This document shows, one piece after another, positions 1 to 7,792 of a stretch of DNA of 16,859 bases. A model generated the notes under the pieces. It saw only the letters and a list, made by a program, of their open reading frames with translations, did not search any database and was not told the DNA's origin. This DNA comes from CAZQNF01 sp964403325 (GTDB taxonomy: Bacteria; Patescibacteriota; Patescibacteriia; Magasanikbacterales; GWA2-37-8). The first letter of the stretch is position 1, and each line of letters opens with the position of its first letter. A program made the translations under genes and the position numbers. The stretch is from positions 1 through 16,859 of the forward strand of contig CAYOFO010000028.1 in assembly GCA_964403325.1 (NCBI GenBank), read 5' to 3'.

Positions 1-280
1 GTTGTTGAAGGGTGGGGTCTTTTACTTTGTAAAGGCCATTCATTTGTTTGACGACCAATTCGCTGTCGAGAATACAATTAACGGTCTTGGCTGCCAATTC
101 TTGAGCTTTTTTGAGGGCAAAAATCAGGGCCGAGTATTCGGCGAAATTATTGGTTTGGATACCTAGGTATTCGCCACCCGCAAACAGCACGTGTCCACTT
201 TCGTCTTGCAAAACCACGCCGCTCGCAGAAGGGCCGGGATTGCCGCGTGATCCGCCATCGGTAAAAGTAGTTAGGTTCAT
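1..280 (-). CDS. rnhA: Ribonuclease HI family protein (3' end outside window)
   Basis: RNase HI cleaves the RNA strand of RNA-DNA hybrids in the cytoplasm, removing R-loops and primers. The 93 visible residues begin MNLTTFTDGGSRGNPGPSA, the typical first strand and glycine turn of the RNase H fold. Three of the four expected acidic metal ligands are visible: D8 (FTDGG), E48 (NFAEYSAL) and D72 (LDSELVVKQM). The fourth should lie beyond the window edge. The ATG at 278-280 is chosen because the conserved core begins right after it. The gene follows the PEGA-domain gene with a 4-nt gap and is probably co-transcribed with it. No Shine-Dalgarno is seen. This short, single-domain type is often annotated as a reverse-transcriptase-like or RNase HI family protein. 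The family is certain; the exact role is less so. Confidence 0.9.
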   Translation of the reverse strand, partial: MNLTTFTDGGSRGNPGPSASGVVLQDESGHVLFAGGEYLGIQTNNFAEYSALIFALKKAQELAAKTVNCILDSELVVKQMNGLYKVKDPTLQQ

Positions 281-284
281 AATT

Positions 285-1610
285 TTAGTAAGCTATTTTC
301 CATACCGTATTGTTTTGCGCTGCGTTTATAAAGTATATAAGCTGTTGTTTGGTGTCAACGGCGATATTTTTGGTGGAAGAAATGGGGTAAGGAAAAAAAA
401 GCCATTGTTCCGGATAAAACAATTGCACACCGCTAGCCAAGCGTAAAGCCAGTAAATTTGCGTTATCAAGGGCCGTCACTTGGGTTAAGTTATCGGTAGA
501 GCGGTAGACGAGTTGGGCGGTTTTTTCGCTATACTTCCAAATTTCGTAATCATTCCAAAAATACCATTCGTTGTCAGTGGCCGGTAGGAAATAATCGGCC
601 GGGATGTCAGTAATTTGTTTGTCTTCAGCTACGCTAAAACCGGTAGTAGTTTTGAGAACAGTGGTGTTGTTGGAAATATGGGAAATGGCGGTAATCACCG
701 TGCCTGGAGCAAAGTTATAGGTATGTTTATTGAGAGTAAATTCATTATTATCTAGGGTAAATTGGTGGGTGGAGCTGCTGAGAGCAACGGTCCAAAGTAG
801 ATTATTAGCAAAATGCCAGTCAATAATAGGTTCGGTAGCTACGAAGGTAGATTCGTTGGTGAGTAAGGAATAGGAAAAAATACCGGTTTTGGTGCTGTAA
901 TAAAAAATTGGATCAGCGCTTTTCTTCCACTCTATTTTTTGGATGCCGCTCGTTATTACGGCTGGTAAGGGAATAAGTTGACCATTCTCCACAGTAAAAA
1001 TTGAGAGCCTAGTAGTCTGAGGGTCATAGACAGAAAAGAAATTATTTTGGGCGGACCAGGCTACGCGCAAGCTTTCGGGATCGTTCCCAGTAATTGGGTT
1101 GGGGAAAGAAATAATCTTTTGACGAGTTGTGTCAAATACGCTCAGAGACATTTGATTTGTGGTGGAAGGACTAAAGATAAGCAGTTGGCGCCCGTTATCG
1201 GATAAGACAATTCGCGCGGTTGAAGTGGGGGTAATACTGACGGGGAGGGAATTTTTGGTAAGAAGAATGTTTTCGAGATAGAGTATTTGTTTGGTAGTAA
1301 TCGTAATTTCTTTCTGAAAATCTTGGTAACCAGGGGCGCTCAGGCGTAATTGGTAGGTGCCGGGTTTAATATTTTGTGTTACTGGCATGCTATTTTTGAG
1401 GGCTGTGTTATCAAGAAAAGCGCGAGCAGTATTGGGTTTTATGGCAATATTAAGCGTACCGATAGATCGTACCAGACCATTTTTCCAGTCATATCGGTAT
1501 CCTATGGTATAGAGGAGAAGAAGAGGGGAGAGGATAAAAAAAACAGCGATAAATAAGCCGAGGATCAGATGGCGAAGAGGTTGGTGGAGGGTGCTGCCCG
1601 GATATTCCAT
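285..1610 (-). CDS. Membrane-anchored PEGA-domain protein
   Basis: This 441-residue protein has a short N-terminal cytoplasmic tail, one hydrophobic segment at about residues 13-36 (HLILGLFIAVFFILSPLLLL), and then an exported part. Residues 51-117 resemble a PEGA domain: GTLNIAIKPN at the start, a proline-glycine turn (IKPGTYQLRL) and the SAPGYQDFQKEI strand pair. The remaining 320 or so residues are rich in beta-strand-like stretches with aromatic residues (for example YFWNDYEIWKYS) and could form a propeller-like domain; that part is inference. PEGA domains are known from surface-associated proteins, but no enzymatic residues are evident. The gene is divergent from murA and has its own promoter in the shared gap. 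Its downstream neighbour is RNase HI. The function is unknown beyond a likely extracytoplasmic structural or binding role. Confidence 0.8.
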   Translation of the reverse strand: MEYPGSTLHQPLRHLILGLFIAVFFILSPLLLLYTIGYRYDWKNGLVRSIGTLNIAIKPNTARAFLDNTALKNSMPVTQNIKPGTYQLRLSAPGYQDFQKEITITTKQILYLENILLTKNSLPVSITPTSTARIVLSDNGRQLLIFSPSTTNQMSLSVFDTTRQKIISFPNPITGNDPESLRVAWSAQNNFFSVYDPQTTRLSIFTVENGQLIPLPAVITSGIQKIEWKKSADPIFYYSTKTGIFSYSLLTNESTFVATEPIIDWHFANNLLWTVALSSSTHQFTLDNNEFTLNKHTYNFAPGTVITAISHISNNTTVLKTTTGFSVAEDKQITDIPADYFLPATDNEWYFWNDYEIWKYSEKTAQLVYRSTDNLTQVTALDNANLLALRLASGVQLFYPEQWLFFPYPISSTKNIAVDTKQQLIYFINAAQNNTVWKIAY

Positions 1611-1638
1611 TGTCAGGCTTTTAAGAGTATACTATACT
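1610..1638 (+). promoter_or_regulatory. Sigma-70-type promoter for murA
   Basis: TTGTCA (1610-1615), a 17-nt spacer and TATACT (1633-1638) give five of six consensus matches in each hexamer. Predicted initiation near 1645 leaves a 40-nt leader before the murA ATG. The -35 box touches the first base of the divergent PEGA start codon. Confidence 0.6.
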
Positions 1639-1648
1639 TATTTCTGGT

Positions 1649-1677
1649 ACTATAAAGAAAAATCAATAAAATTTCAA
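1649..1677 (-). promoter_or_regulatory. Sigma-70-type promoter for the PEGA gene
   Basis: Read on the minus strand, TTGAAA (1677-1672) is followed by a 17-nt spacer and TATAGT (1654-1649). Each hexamer matches the bacterial consensus at five of six positions. The predicted start near 1642 leaves a leader of about 32 nt before the ATG at 1610. Confidence 0.55.
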
Positions 1678-1684
1678 GATATCT

Positions 1685-2989
1685 ATGAGTTACTTGGTAA
1701 TAGAAGGGGGGAAAAAATTACACGGTGAAATTACTGTGCAAAGCAACAAAAATTCAGCTTTATCTATTATAATTGCAGCTCTTAGTATACGTGGGGTGTC
1801 AACCTTATACGATGTGCCTCACATCGAAGAAGTTCATCGGTTGGTAGAATTATTGCGCAGTATTGGTGTGGTTATCGACGATACTCAGCCGCATATCTTA
1901 AAAATTGATGCGTCAAAAGACTTGCGTTTAGAGACAATTGACCGTAAGCTCTGTGAAAAGTTGCGTGTTTCGCTTCTTCTTACCGGAGCACTCGCCGGGC
2001 GTGAAAAATCATACAAACTTTATAAATCCGGTGGCTGTAATTTGGGTGAACGGACGGTGCGGCCGCTGTGGTATGGGTTGGAAAAACTGGGGGTGCGTGT
2101 TACTTCACAAAAAGATGGCTACCAGGTAGAAAACAGCCCGCTCACCGCCAGTAAAGTGGTCATGTATGAGTCAGGGGATGTGGCAACCGAAAATACCATT
2201 ATGGCGGCCGTGCTGGCTCCTGGGGTTACGCAAATAAAAATGGCTTCGGCCAACTATATGGTGCAAGACCTCTGCTTTTTTTTGTGCCAGGCTGGCGCGA
2301 AAATTGCAGGTATTGGCTCAACGACACTCACTATTACCGGGGTGAAGCAATTAAAACCGGTCAAAAAATATGCCATCATGCCTGATCCGATTGTGGCTAT
2401 GACCTGGTTGTCGATTGCAATTACCACGCATTCGTCTTTAGTTGTCCGTAATTGCCCGCTTGAATTTTTAGAATTAGAGCTTGAGAAATTGTCGGTAATG
2501 GGTCAAAAATATGAACTCCACAATGTTGGTCGCTCTAAAAATGGTCATTTTGAGGTGGGGGATATTACGATTATTCCAAGTCCGCTGACGGCCTTGCCGG
2601 ATAAAATTTATGGACGTCCTTTTCCGGGTCTCAATATCGACAACCTGCCGTTGTTTGTGCCTATTTTAACTCAGGCCAAAGGTCGAACTTTGGTCCATGA
2701 TTGGGCATATGATAACCGTGCCATTTACAGCCTGGAGCTGCAAAAACTCGGTGCGCAAATTACCTTGCTCGATCCGCATCGGGTGTGGGTAGAAGGTCCG
2801 ACTCGTTTTACTCCCAATGAACTGATGTGTCCGGCCGCTTTGCGTCCAGCGGTTAATGTGCTTATTTGCATGCTGGCCGCTCCAGGTAAATCTATTTTGC
2901 GCAGTACGTACATGATCGAACGCGGTTATGAGAATTTGTATCAAAATCTTAATCAGCTGGGTGCGCAAATACAAATTTTTCAGGGTTAA
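1685..2989 (+). CDS. murA: UDP-N-acetylglucosamine 1-carboxyvinyltransferase
   Basis: MurA transfers enolpyruvate from phosphoenolpyruvate to UDP-GlcNAc, the first committed step of peptidoglycan synthesis in the cytoplasm. The protein has 434 residues, close to the usual 420 or so. It keeps the residues expected for catalysis: K22-N23 in NKNSAL, C118 in the loop SGGCNLGERTV (equivalent to E. coli C115, the fosfomycin target), D319 in FPGLNIDNLP (D305 equivalent) and R387 in ALRPAVNVL (R397 equivalent). The C-terminal IERGYENLYQNLNQLGA is also typical. The sequence is otherwise divergent, so a MurA-like paralogue is possible, but the intact active site argues for real MurA activity. It heads the plus-strand envelope run and has a good upstream promoter. 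No Shine-Dalgarno precedes the ATG. Confidence 0.9.
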   Translation: MSYLVIEGGKKLHGEITVQSNKNSALSIIIAALSIRGVSTLYDVPHIEEVHRLVELLRSIGVVIDDTQPHILKIDASKDLRLETIDRKLCEKLRVSLLLTGALAGREKSYKLYKSGGCNLGERTVRPLWYGLEKLGVRVTSQKDGYQVENSPLTASKVVMYESGDVATENTIMAAVLAPGVTQIKMASANYMVQDLCFFLCQAGAKIAGIGSTTLTITGVKQLKPVKKYAIMPDPIVAMTWLSIAITTHSSLVVRNCPLEFLELELEKLSVMGQKYELHNVGRSKNGHFEVGDITIIPSPLTALPDKIYGRPFPGLNIDNLPLFVPILTQAKGRTLVHDWAYDNRAIYSLELQKLGAQITLLDPHRVWVEGPTRFTPNELMCPAALRPAVNVLICMLAAPGKSILRSTYMIERGYENLYQNLNQLGAQIQIFQG

Positions 2990-3039
2990 ATCGTAGCTGA
3001 CGGTTATTTATTTTTTTAACTTAATCCCGGCTTTTTTAT

Positions 3040-4284
3040 ATGAATAATGCTTCACCTACCCAAGCCCAAGCAAGAGGTTATATCCGCACGTATTTTTTTG
3101 TGATTGGCTTGGTTGTGACTTTTGGTTTGGGGGTTTTGGCAGATAAAAATTGGCAGCAAAATAACGTGATGGCGCCGATGTCAACCAACGCCTCATCATC
3201 GCAGGCGGTGGTAGTGAATCGTGCGCTCAATCATTCGAGCCTTGATTTTAACCAATTTTGGCAAGTCTGGGACGATATTAAAGCAAAGTATGTGAAAAAT
3301 CCGGTAGCCGAAAGCGATCTGTTGTATGGGGCTATTAAAGGTATGGTAGCTGCGCTGAAAGATCCGCACTCGGTTTATTTTACTCCACAAGAAGCCAAAG
3401 ACTTTAACAGTGATTTATCTGGAAAATTTGAAGGTATCGGTGCAGAAATTGGTCTCAAGGATGCTCAGTTGGTAGTGGTGGCTCCGATTCCGGGTTCGCC
3501 AGCCCAAAAGGCGGGTTTAAAAGCCGGGGATAAAATTGTGGCTATCAATAAAGAAATAACCGCTGGGATGGAAGTAGAGGCAGCGGTGGGTAAAATTCGC
3601 GGTCCCGGTGGTACCACCGTAGTTTTAAGCATTATCCCCGCCGACAAAAAAGAACCCAAAGATATTACTATTACACGCGCCGTTATCAATGTGCCATCCG
3701 TAACTCTTGAAATGAAACCCGGCACAATCGCTTATGTGCGGATTAATCAATTTAACGAAAAAACTACACCAGAACTGAGTGCGTTTATTAAAGAAATTAA
3801 GCAAAAACCCCTTAAAGGTGTGGTGCTTGACTTGCGTAATAACCCAGGTGGTTTACTCTATGCGGCTATTACGGTTGCGAGTGAATGGGTAGACAAAGGC
3901 GTCATAGTGAGTGAAAAAGATGTGGTTGGTCATGAGGAAAAACAATACGCCGATGGGTTGCATCGTTTAAATGGCGTTAAAACCATCGTGCTCGTTAATC
4001 GTGGTTCAGCTTCAGCTTCCGAAATTGTCGCTGGCGCTTTGCAAGATTATAAGCTCGCTACTATTGTTGGGGAAAAAACTTTTGGTAAAGGATCGGTGCA
4101 AGGCGTCGAGGATTTTGCGGACGGCTCAGCCCTCAAACTGACCACCGCTGAATGGTATACTCCCAACGGCAAAAATATCAACGCTGATGGGATTCATCCA
4201 GATATAGAAATAAAACAAGAAATTGATGCTAAAAATCCCGATAAAGACAATGTGCTCATCAAAGCTTTAGAGATGCTTAAGTAA
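3040..4284 (+). CDS. ctpA: S41 family carboxyl-terminal processing protease
   Basis: This 414-residue protease of the CtpA/Prc type trims the C-termini of exported proteins, often those acting on the cell wall. It starts with a single membrane anchor (about residues 15-34), so the catalytic part should lie outside the membrane. Residues 67-125 match the N-terminal S41 region. A PDZ domain follows at about 127-215, including the EGIGAEIG and PGSPAQKAGLKAGD motifs. The catalytic domain carries S325 in GSASASEIV, D336 in ALQDYK and K350 in TFGKGSVQ, the Ser-Lys dyad with its supporting acid (E. coli Prc S430, D441 and K455). All key residues are intact. It lies 50 nt after murA and 5 nt before the next gene. 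No clear promoter or Shine-Dalgarno is seen in the gap. Confidence 0.93.
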   Translation: MNNASPTQAQARGYIRTYFFVIGLVVTFGLGVLADKNWQQNNVMAPMSTNASSSQAVVVNRALNHSSLDFNQFWQVWDDIKAKYVKNPVAESDLLYGAIKGMVAALKDPHSVYFTPQEAKDFNSDLSGKFEGIGAEIGLKDAQLVVVAPIPGSPAQKAGLKAGDKIVAINKEITAGMEVEAAVGKIRGPGGTTVVLSIIPADKKEPKDITITRAVINVPSVTLEMKPGTIAYVRINQFNEKTTPELSAFIKEIKQKPLKGVVLDLRNNPGGLLYAAITVASEWVDKGVIVSEKDVVGHEEKQYADGLHRLNGVKTIVLVNRGSASASEIVAGALQDYKLATIVGEKTFGKGSVQGVEDFADGSALKLTTAEWYTPNGKNINADGIHPDIEIKQEIDAKNPDKDNVLIKALEMLK

Positions 4285-4289
4285 GTGGT

Positions 4290-5288
4290 ATGAAACTTCT
4301 TTTTCCGCCAAGAAGTGAATCGGAGTTATTCATCCCGGCCACCGCATCCGAGCAAGAAAAATTTTTAGAAAGCGCCGCGGAATGGGAAGTTTTGCGTGAC
4401 GTTTTTTCTGCGCAGGTAGAAAAGATATTTCGGCAAGTAGAGGCAGAGGTGCAGAAACGGCTAGATTGTTCTCTGGGCATTATTGATGCGGTGCGAGGTG
4501 CTTATGTTAACGATTTATTGGCCGTTAAAGAAGGGTTAAATGGACGCGTCAAAAATTGTATCCTAGACGACAAAAATCGCGTGTTTTATTTTGAAGACAA
4601 ATCTTTGAACTTTGAAATTAAGGATAATGGAAATATCAGTTTTGTGATCAAATCTCCTTATGGAAGCCTGGTGGTGGAGGTGTGCAATCAGTCGTATCAA
4701 CCAGGGTATAGACACGCTCCGCCAGTAGAGAGAAATGGTAAGTATGATTATGTAAAAATAAGGTTTTCCGTGCGAGGAAAAAATACAATAGAGCTTACTT
4801 TGTTTGAACCGGTTGATCCGGCACATATGACCGGTTCGGTTTTGCCACTATTATTTGAAAAAAAACGCAGTGGAGTTTCGGCTTTGGCGTACCGAGAGGT
4901 ATCTGCCGATGGCACGGTTCAGCTGCTCTTAGACCAAGAGATAAATCTTCCTATAGATGGCAGATCAACGCATGTTTCTTTGCGAGAGGTCCTGGGAGAA
5001 ATTCAAGTGCGGTACGCGGTTGATAGTAGTCGTACAGCCACTCGTCTTACATCAAAAAATTTACCACAAGTAACTAAAACAGATACTGAGCTGGTTTTTA
5101 GTTTTTTTAGCCAAAGACCAGCGACTAGTTTTCCTAATGTTGCTCAACAAGCAGGTGAAGCTCTCGTCCCCAGCTCCCCTGAGGAAAGAAGAACGGTTCA
5201 ATTTCCTCTCAAGGTTAATATTTTTTCTTTGCTGAAAGATTTTTTGGTGACAGTGGAGTCGGGCCAAGCACCGGGTTCATTGAGGTAG
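4290..5288 (+). CDS. Protein of unknown function, 332 residues
   Basis: I do not recognise this protein. It has no signal peptide or convincing transmembrane segment. Residues 20-75 are charged and probably helical, perhaps a short coiled coil (for example EVLRDVFSAQVEKIFRQVEA). Residues 95-240 look strand-rich, with alternating hydrophobics such as SLNFEIKDNGNISFVIK and YDYVKIRFSVRGKNTIELTL. The C-terminal third (about 245-300) is polar and Ser/Thr-rich, then ends in a more hydrophobic piece (FPLKVNIFSLLKDFLVTVE). The gene sits 5 nt after the S41 protease and 2 nt before the YibE/F gene, so it is very probably co-transcribed and may act with an envelope process. The ATG is preceded only by a weak purine stretch. 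It is real as a gene given its length, packing and in-phase neighbours. Confidence 0.75.
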   Translation: MKLLFPPRSESELFIPATASEQEKFLESAAEWEVLRDVFSAQVEKIFRQVEAEVQKRLDCSLGIIDAVRGAYVNDLLAVKEGLNGRVKNCILDDKNRVFYFEDKSLNFEIKDNGNISFVIKSPYGSLVVEVCNQSYQPGYRHAPPVERNGKYDYVKIRFSVRGKNTIELTLFEPVDPAHMTGSVLPLLFEKKRSGVSALAYREVSADGTVQLLLDQEINLPIDGRSTHVSLREVLGEIQVRYAVDSSRTATRLTSKNLPQVTKTDTELVFSFFSQRPATSFPNVAQQAGEALVPSSPEERRTVQFPLKVNIFSLLKDFLVTVESGQAPGSLR

Positions 5289-5290
5289 GT

Positions 5291-6499
5291 ATGAGGTATA
5301 TAAGAAAAAAAATTTGGCATGGTTTTGGTCTTGTTTGGGTGATGGTGTTGGTCTGTTTTGGCATACCAATTACAACTTTCGCTCAGGCAATAGTCGTGCC
5401 AGATACATATTTTACGGCTCAGGTGCTCGCAATTACCGAACAAAAAATAAACAATCCGATTCTGCCGCAACCTTTTGCCAAGCTTATTGATGCGGTGGAA
5501 GCGCCCTTGTCAAAATCCGCAGCAGAAAACAGTGAAATAATTCAAAAGGTAAAAGTCAAGATTTTGCAAGGAGAACAGGCGGGGCGGGTGATGGAAATTG
5601 AACAAAATGATACTACTCTAGTAAAGAATTTGCATGTGGCTGTAGGAGAAAAAGTGGTAGTGGTAAAAACCGGATTGCCACCCAATGATTCATACTATAT
5701 TTCTGATGTGTATCGTTTGCCGACCATTCTGATAGTAGCAGTGATATTTGTGCTTTTGGTGGTAGTGTTGGCGAGAAAGAAAGGTGTTAGCGCTTTAACC
5801 GGGCTTGTTTCAAGTATCATTATACTGGGTTTTTTTATGATTCCGGCCATTGTGGCGGGAAAAAATCCGATAGCCGTAACGCTCGTGAGTGCGGCCGCCA
5901 TCCTCTTTATTTCTTTGTATTTGGCCCATGGGTTTAATCGTCAAACTACGGTTGCCCTCGTTAGTACACTTCTGACCTTATGTTTGTCGATTGTTCTTTC
6001 ATATGTGTTTGTGAGAGCCGGCCATTTGTTTGGGTTGGGTACTGAAGAAGCAAATTATTTACAGCTTGGTGCCTTAGGTAATCTTAATTTACAATGGCTG
6101 CTGCTCAGCGGAATCATCATCGGTACGCTCGGCGTCCTGGATGATATTACCATTTCCCAGGTGGCTATAGTGGCTGAATTGCAAAAAGCGAATAGTTGTT
6201 TGTCAACATCAGAACTCTATACTCGGGGGTTGGCGGTGGGGAAAGAACATATTGCTTCGCTCGTCAACACTCTTGTCCTCGCTTATGCCGGAGTATCTTT
6301 ACCGGTCTTTTTATTGTTTAAAACCAGTGCGGTGGCCGCACCATTGTGGGTAGTTTTTAATAGTCAAAGTATTGCCGAAGAAATTGTGCGCACCTTGGTG
6401 GGGAGTATTACCCTGGTGTTAGCTGTTCCCATTACCACCTGGCTAGCGGCGTATTACTTCGGCACTCATCTGCGTCGCCAACAATTAAATGACCGGTAA
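5291..6499 (+). CDS. YibE/F family integral membrane protein
   Basis: A 402-residue membrane protein of the YibE/F family, whose molecular role is not established. A signal-peptide-like segment (about 10-33, ending FAQA) is followed by an exported domain of about 110 residues with a beta-rich core (VKVKILQGEQAGRVMEIE, then VGEKVVVVKTG). Hydrophobic spans follow at about 144-161, 169-189, 193-212, 219-243, 267-284, 321-343 and 366-390. The family hallmark GVLDDITISQVAIVAEL (281-297) and the downstream GKEHIASLVNTLVLAYAG are clear. A Shine-Dalgarno-like GAGG at 5282-5285 lies 5 nt before the ATG, inside the end of the preceding gene, which suggests translational coupling. It is the last gene before the shared terminator. 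A role in transport or in sensing envelope state is only inference. Confidence 0.88.
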   Translation: MRYIRKKIWHGFGLVWVMVLVCFGIPITTFAQAIVVPDTYFTAQVLAITEQKINNPILPQPFAKLIDAVEAPLSKSAAENSEIIQKVKVKILQGEQAGRVMEIEQNDTTLVKNLHVAVGEKVVVVKTGLPPNDSYYISDVYRLPTILIVAVIFVLLVVVLARKKGVSALTGLVSSIIILGFFMIPAIVAGKNPIAVTLVSAAAILFISLYLAHGFNRQTTVALVSTLLTLCLSIVLSYVFVRAGHLFGLGTEEANYLQLGALGNLNLQWLLLSGIIIGTLGVLDDITISQVAIVAELQKANSCLSTSELYTRGLAVGKEHIASLVNTLVLAYAGVSLPVFLLFKTSAVAAPLWVVFNSQSIAEEIVRTLVGSITLVLAVPITTWLAAYYFGTHLRRQQLNDR

Positions 6500-6513
6500 C
6501 AAATGAGTTTTGT

Positions 6514-6555
6514 AATAAAAAACCCGAATAGCTGAGAATATTCGGGTTTTTTATT
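6514..6555. terminator. Bidirectional rho-independent terminator
   Basis: A perfect 17-bp inverted repeat (6514-6530 against 6539-6555) encloses an 8-nt loop. The GC-rich core CCCGAATA/TATTCGGG is flanked by six A on one side and six T on the other, so it works as a terminator in both directions. It lies 15 nt after the YibE/F stop codon and about 90 nt after the convergent Fur-family gene. Confidence 0.92.
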
Positions 6556-6645
6556 GAGTGAAACTTTGCTATTTTTGGATTGCAGGGGGGAGTAAATTGT
6601 AAAATTTATTGTTACGTATTCTGATTTCGGTTTTTCGATCTGGGT

Positions 6646-7131
6646 TTAGTCTGATTTCGAAGGATTTTTTGGTGTGGGGATGAGAGTTGGTGGGTTGGTT
6701 TGGTTGCATTTGGCACAACATCCATAAAATTCCAGAGAATGATTGTAAATGGTAAATTTTTTTTCCGTTTCGATGCGTTTTTCTTGTTCGTGGATATCCT
6801 GCTCAAAAAAAACATCGTCAATTTCGCCGCAAAAAACGCATACCAAATGATGGTGGTGCGGACTATCCATGAGTTCGTAGCGAATGCCGCGGTCAAGCAG
6901 TTGTAATGAGCGTACCAGGTGTTCGGATTGCAAGAAAGCCAGCTCACGATAAACCGTAGTTTTGTTAACTTTTATTCCTTGCTCAAGCAGAGCTTGTAGC
7001 AAGTAGGCTACGGAATGCGGTGTGCGGTCAGCACTAAGAATTTCAATGAGTGCACGGCGAGCGCGAGTAAGGCGAAATTTGCTTTGTTTGAGCTGCTCTA
7101 CGAGTGGGTTGGGGGAGGTAAGTTGGGGCAT
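6646..7131 (-). CDS. Fur-family metal-responsive transcription regulator
   Basis: A 161-residue member of the Fur/Zur/PerR family, dimeric repressors controlled by a bound metal ion or peroxide. The N-terminal winged helix spans about residues 10-85, with the recognition region VNKTTVYRELAFLQSEHLV. The dimerisation domain carries the metal-site histidines in HHHHLVCVFCGEID (92-105). The structural zinc site has two CxxC pairs, C98/C101 and C139/C142 (CCAKC). A polar, proline-rich tail follows residue 143. It is the last gene of the minus-strand set, 30 nt after two ferredoxin genes, so iron or redox control of Fe-S proteins is a natural inference. Residues alone do not separate Fur from Zur or PerR. 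No recognisable 19-bp Fur box was found by eye in the window. The ATG has no Shine-Dalgarno. Confidence 0.92.
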   Translation of the reverse strand: MPQLTSPNPLVEQLKQSKFRLTRARRALIEILSADRTPHSVAYLLQALLEQGIKVNKTTVYRELAFLQSEHLVRSLQLLDRGIRYELMDSPHHHHLVCVFCGEIDDVFFEQDIHEQEKRIETEKKFTIYNHSLEFYGCCAKCNQTNPPTLIPTPKNPSKSD

Positions 7132-7161
7132 ACAGGGAAAATAGTCGGGCGCAGTAAAGTT

Positions 7162-7467
7162 TTATTCCTCTGGGAAAATTTGCCGGCCGTTTTCATCGTA
7201 AAGAAGAATGGCCAGAACTGGGCAGGATTGGGCGCCCATGAGGATGGTATCTTCGTCGGTACTATTTGGTCCTACGGAATTATCACTGTTGCCGGGTACA
7301 ACGTAGGCTAAATTGCCATCGTCCATTTCAAAGACGCCGGGCGCCACGGCAGCGCAGGAACGGGCACCAATACATTTGGCGCGGTCCACCACAATGCGGC
7401 GAATTTTGCTGCCTGACACGGTACGGGTTTGTTCGGAGATATCACTCGTAAGATTGGTAGGGTTCAT
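7162..7467 (-). CDS. Small three-cysteine ferredoxin, likely [3Fe-4S]
   Basis: A small electron carrier of 101 residues from the ATG at 7467; an in-frame GTG at 7485 would add six residues and overlap the preceding gene. The cluster motif is C32-IGARS-C38, with C82-P later (SCPVLAI). Position 35, where [4Fe-4S] ferredoxins have their second cysteine, is alanine. This matches the C-x5-C ... C-P pattern known from [3Fe-4S] ferredoxins, including those that serve cytochrome P450s, with AAVAPGVFEMDD after the third position. The 20 residues before the domain are polar, and an insertion around 58-72 is rich in Ser, Asn and Asp. It lies directly after the [2Fe-2S] ferredoxin gene, so the two are probably co-expressed. 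No P450 or other redox partner is visible in the window. Confidence 0.85.
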   Translation of the reverse strand: MNPTNLTSDISEQTRTVSGSKIRRIVVDRAKCIGARSCAAVAPGVFEMDDGNLAYVVPGNSDNSVGPNSTDEDTILMGAQSCPVLAILLYDENGRQIFPEE

Positions 7468-7471
7468 ATGG

Positions 7472-7780
7472 TTAAAATAAGTCACCGAGAATATCGGTTT
7501 TGTTTACCGTGTCTAAATCTATATCGGTTATTTTTTTCATGTCGCCACGGTCGATTTTTTGTACAATAGTGGAGGTTTTGGCATTGGTAATAACAAATTC
7601 CTCATTGATGCTGACATTTGGCGCCTGTTCACAATACCCCAAACAGCCGCAAAAATCAATCTGTGGCTGTGAGTTGGGAGTGCTTTGTGCGTAGTGCGAC
7701 TTTAAGGCCTGTTTAATTTGTCCGGGTCCGTGCTGGGAGCATTTATCGCCGCAGCAGACTTGGATGGATTTGGGAAGCAT
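7472..7780 (-). CDS. Thioredoxin-like [2Fe-2S] ferredoxin
   Basis: A 102-residue protein that matches the thioredoxin-fold [2Fe-2S] domain found alone or in the NuoE/HoxE hydrogenase and complex I subunits. The cluster ligands are visible as C9-x4-C14 (CCGDKC) and C46-x3-C50 (GCLGYC), followed by the usual QAPNVSINEE segment. C10 and C44 are additional cysteines. The first strand (KSIQVCCGDKC) and the intervening helix (GQIKQALKSHY) fit the fold. It would pass single electrons in the cytoplasm, but no partner oxidoreductase is encoded nearby. It starts 12 nt after the caspase-like gene stop and ends 4 nt before the next ferredoxin, so these are likely one transcript. Confidence 0.85.
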   Translation of the reverse strand: MLPKSIQVCCGDKCSQHGPGQIKQALKSHYAQSTPNSQPQIDFCGCLGYCEQAPNVSINEEFVITNAKTSTIVQKIDRGDMKKITDIDLDTVNKTDILGDLF

Positions 7781-7792
7781 GGGTGTATAAGA

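Noticed and set aside
6620..6659. TCTGATTTCG repeated twice near the end of the Fur gene
   Set aside because: It is a 10-bp repeat of only two units, and the second copy overlaps the end of the Fur coding sequence; no array or operator pattern.
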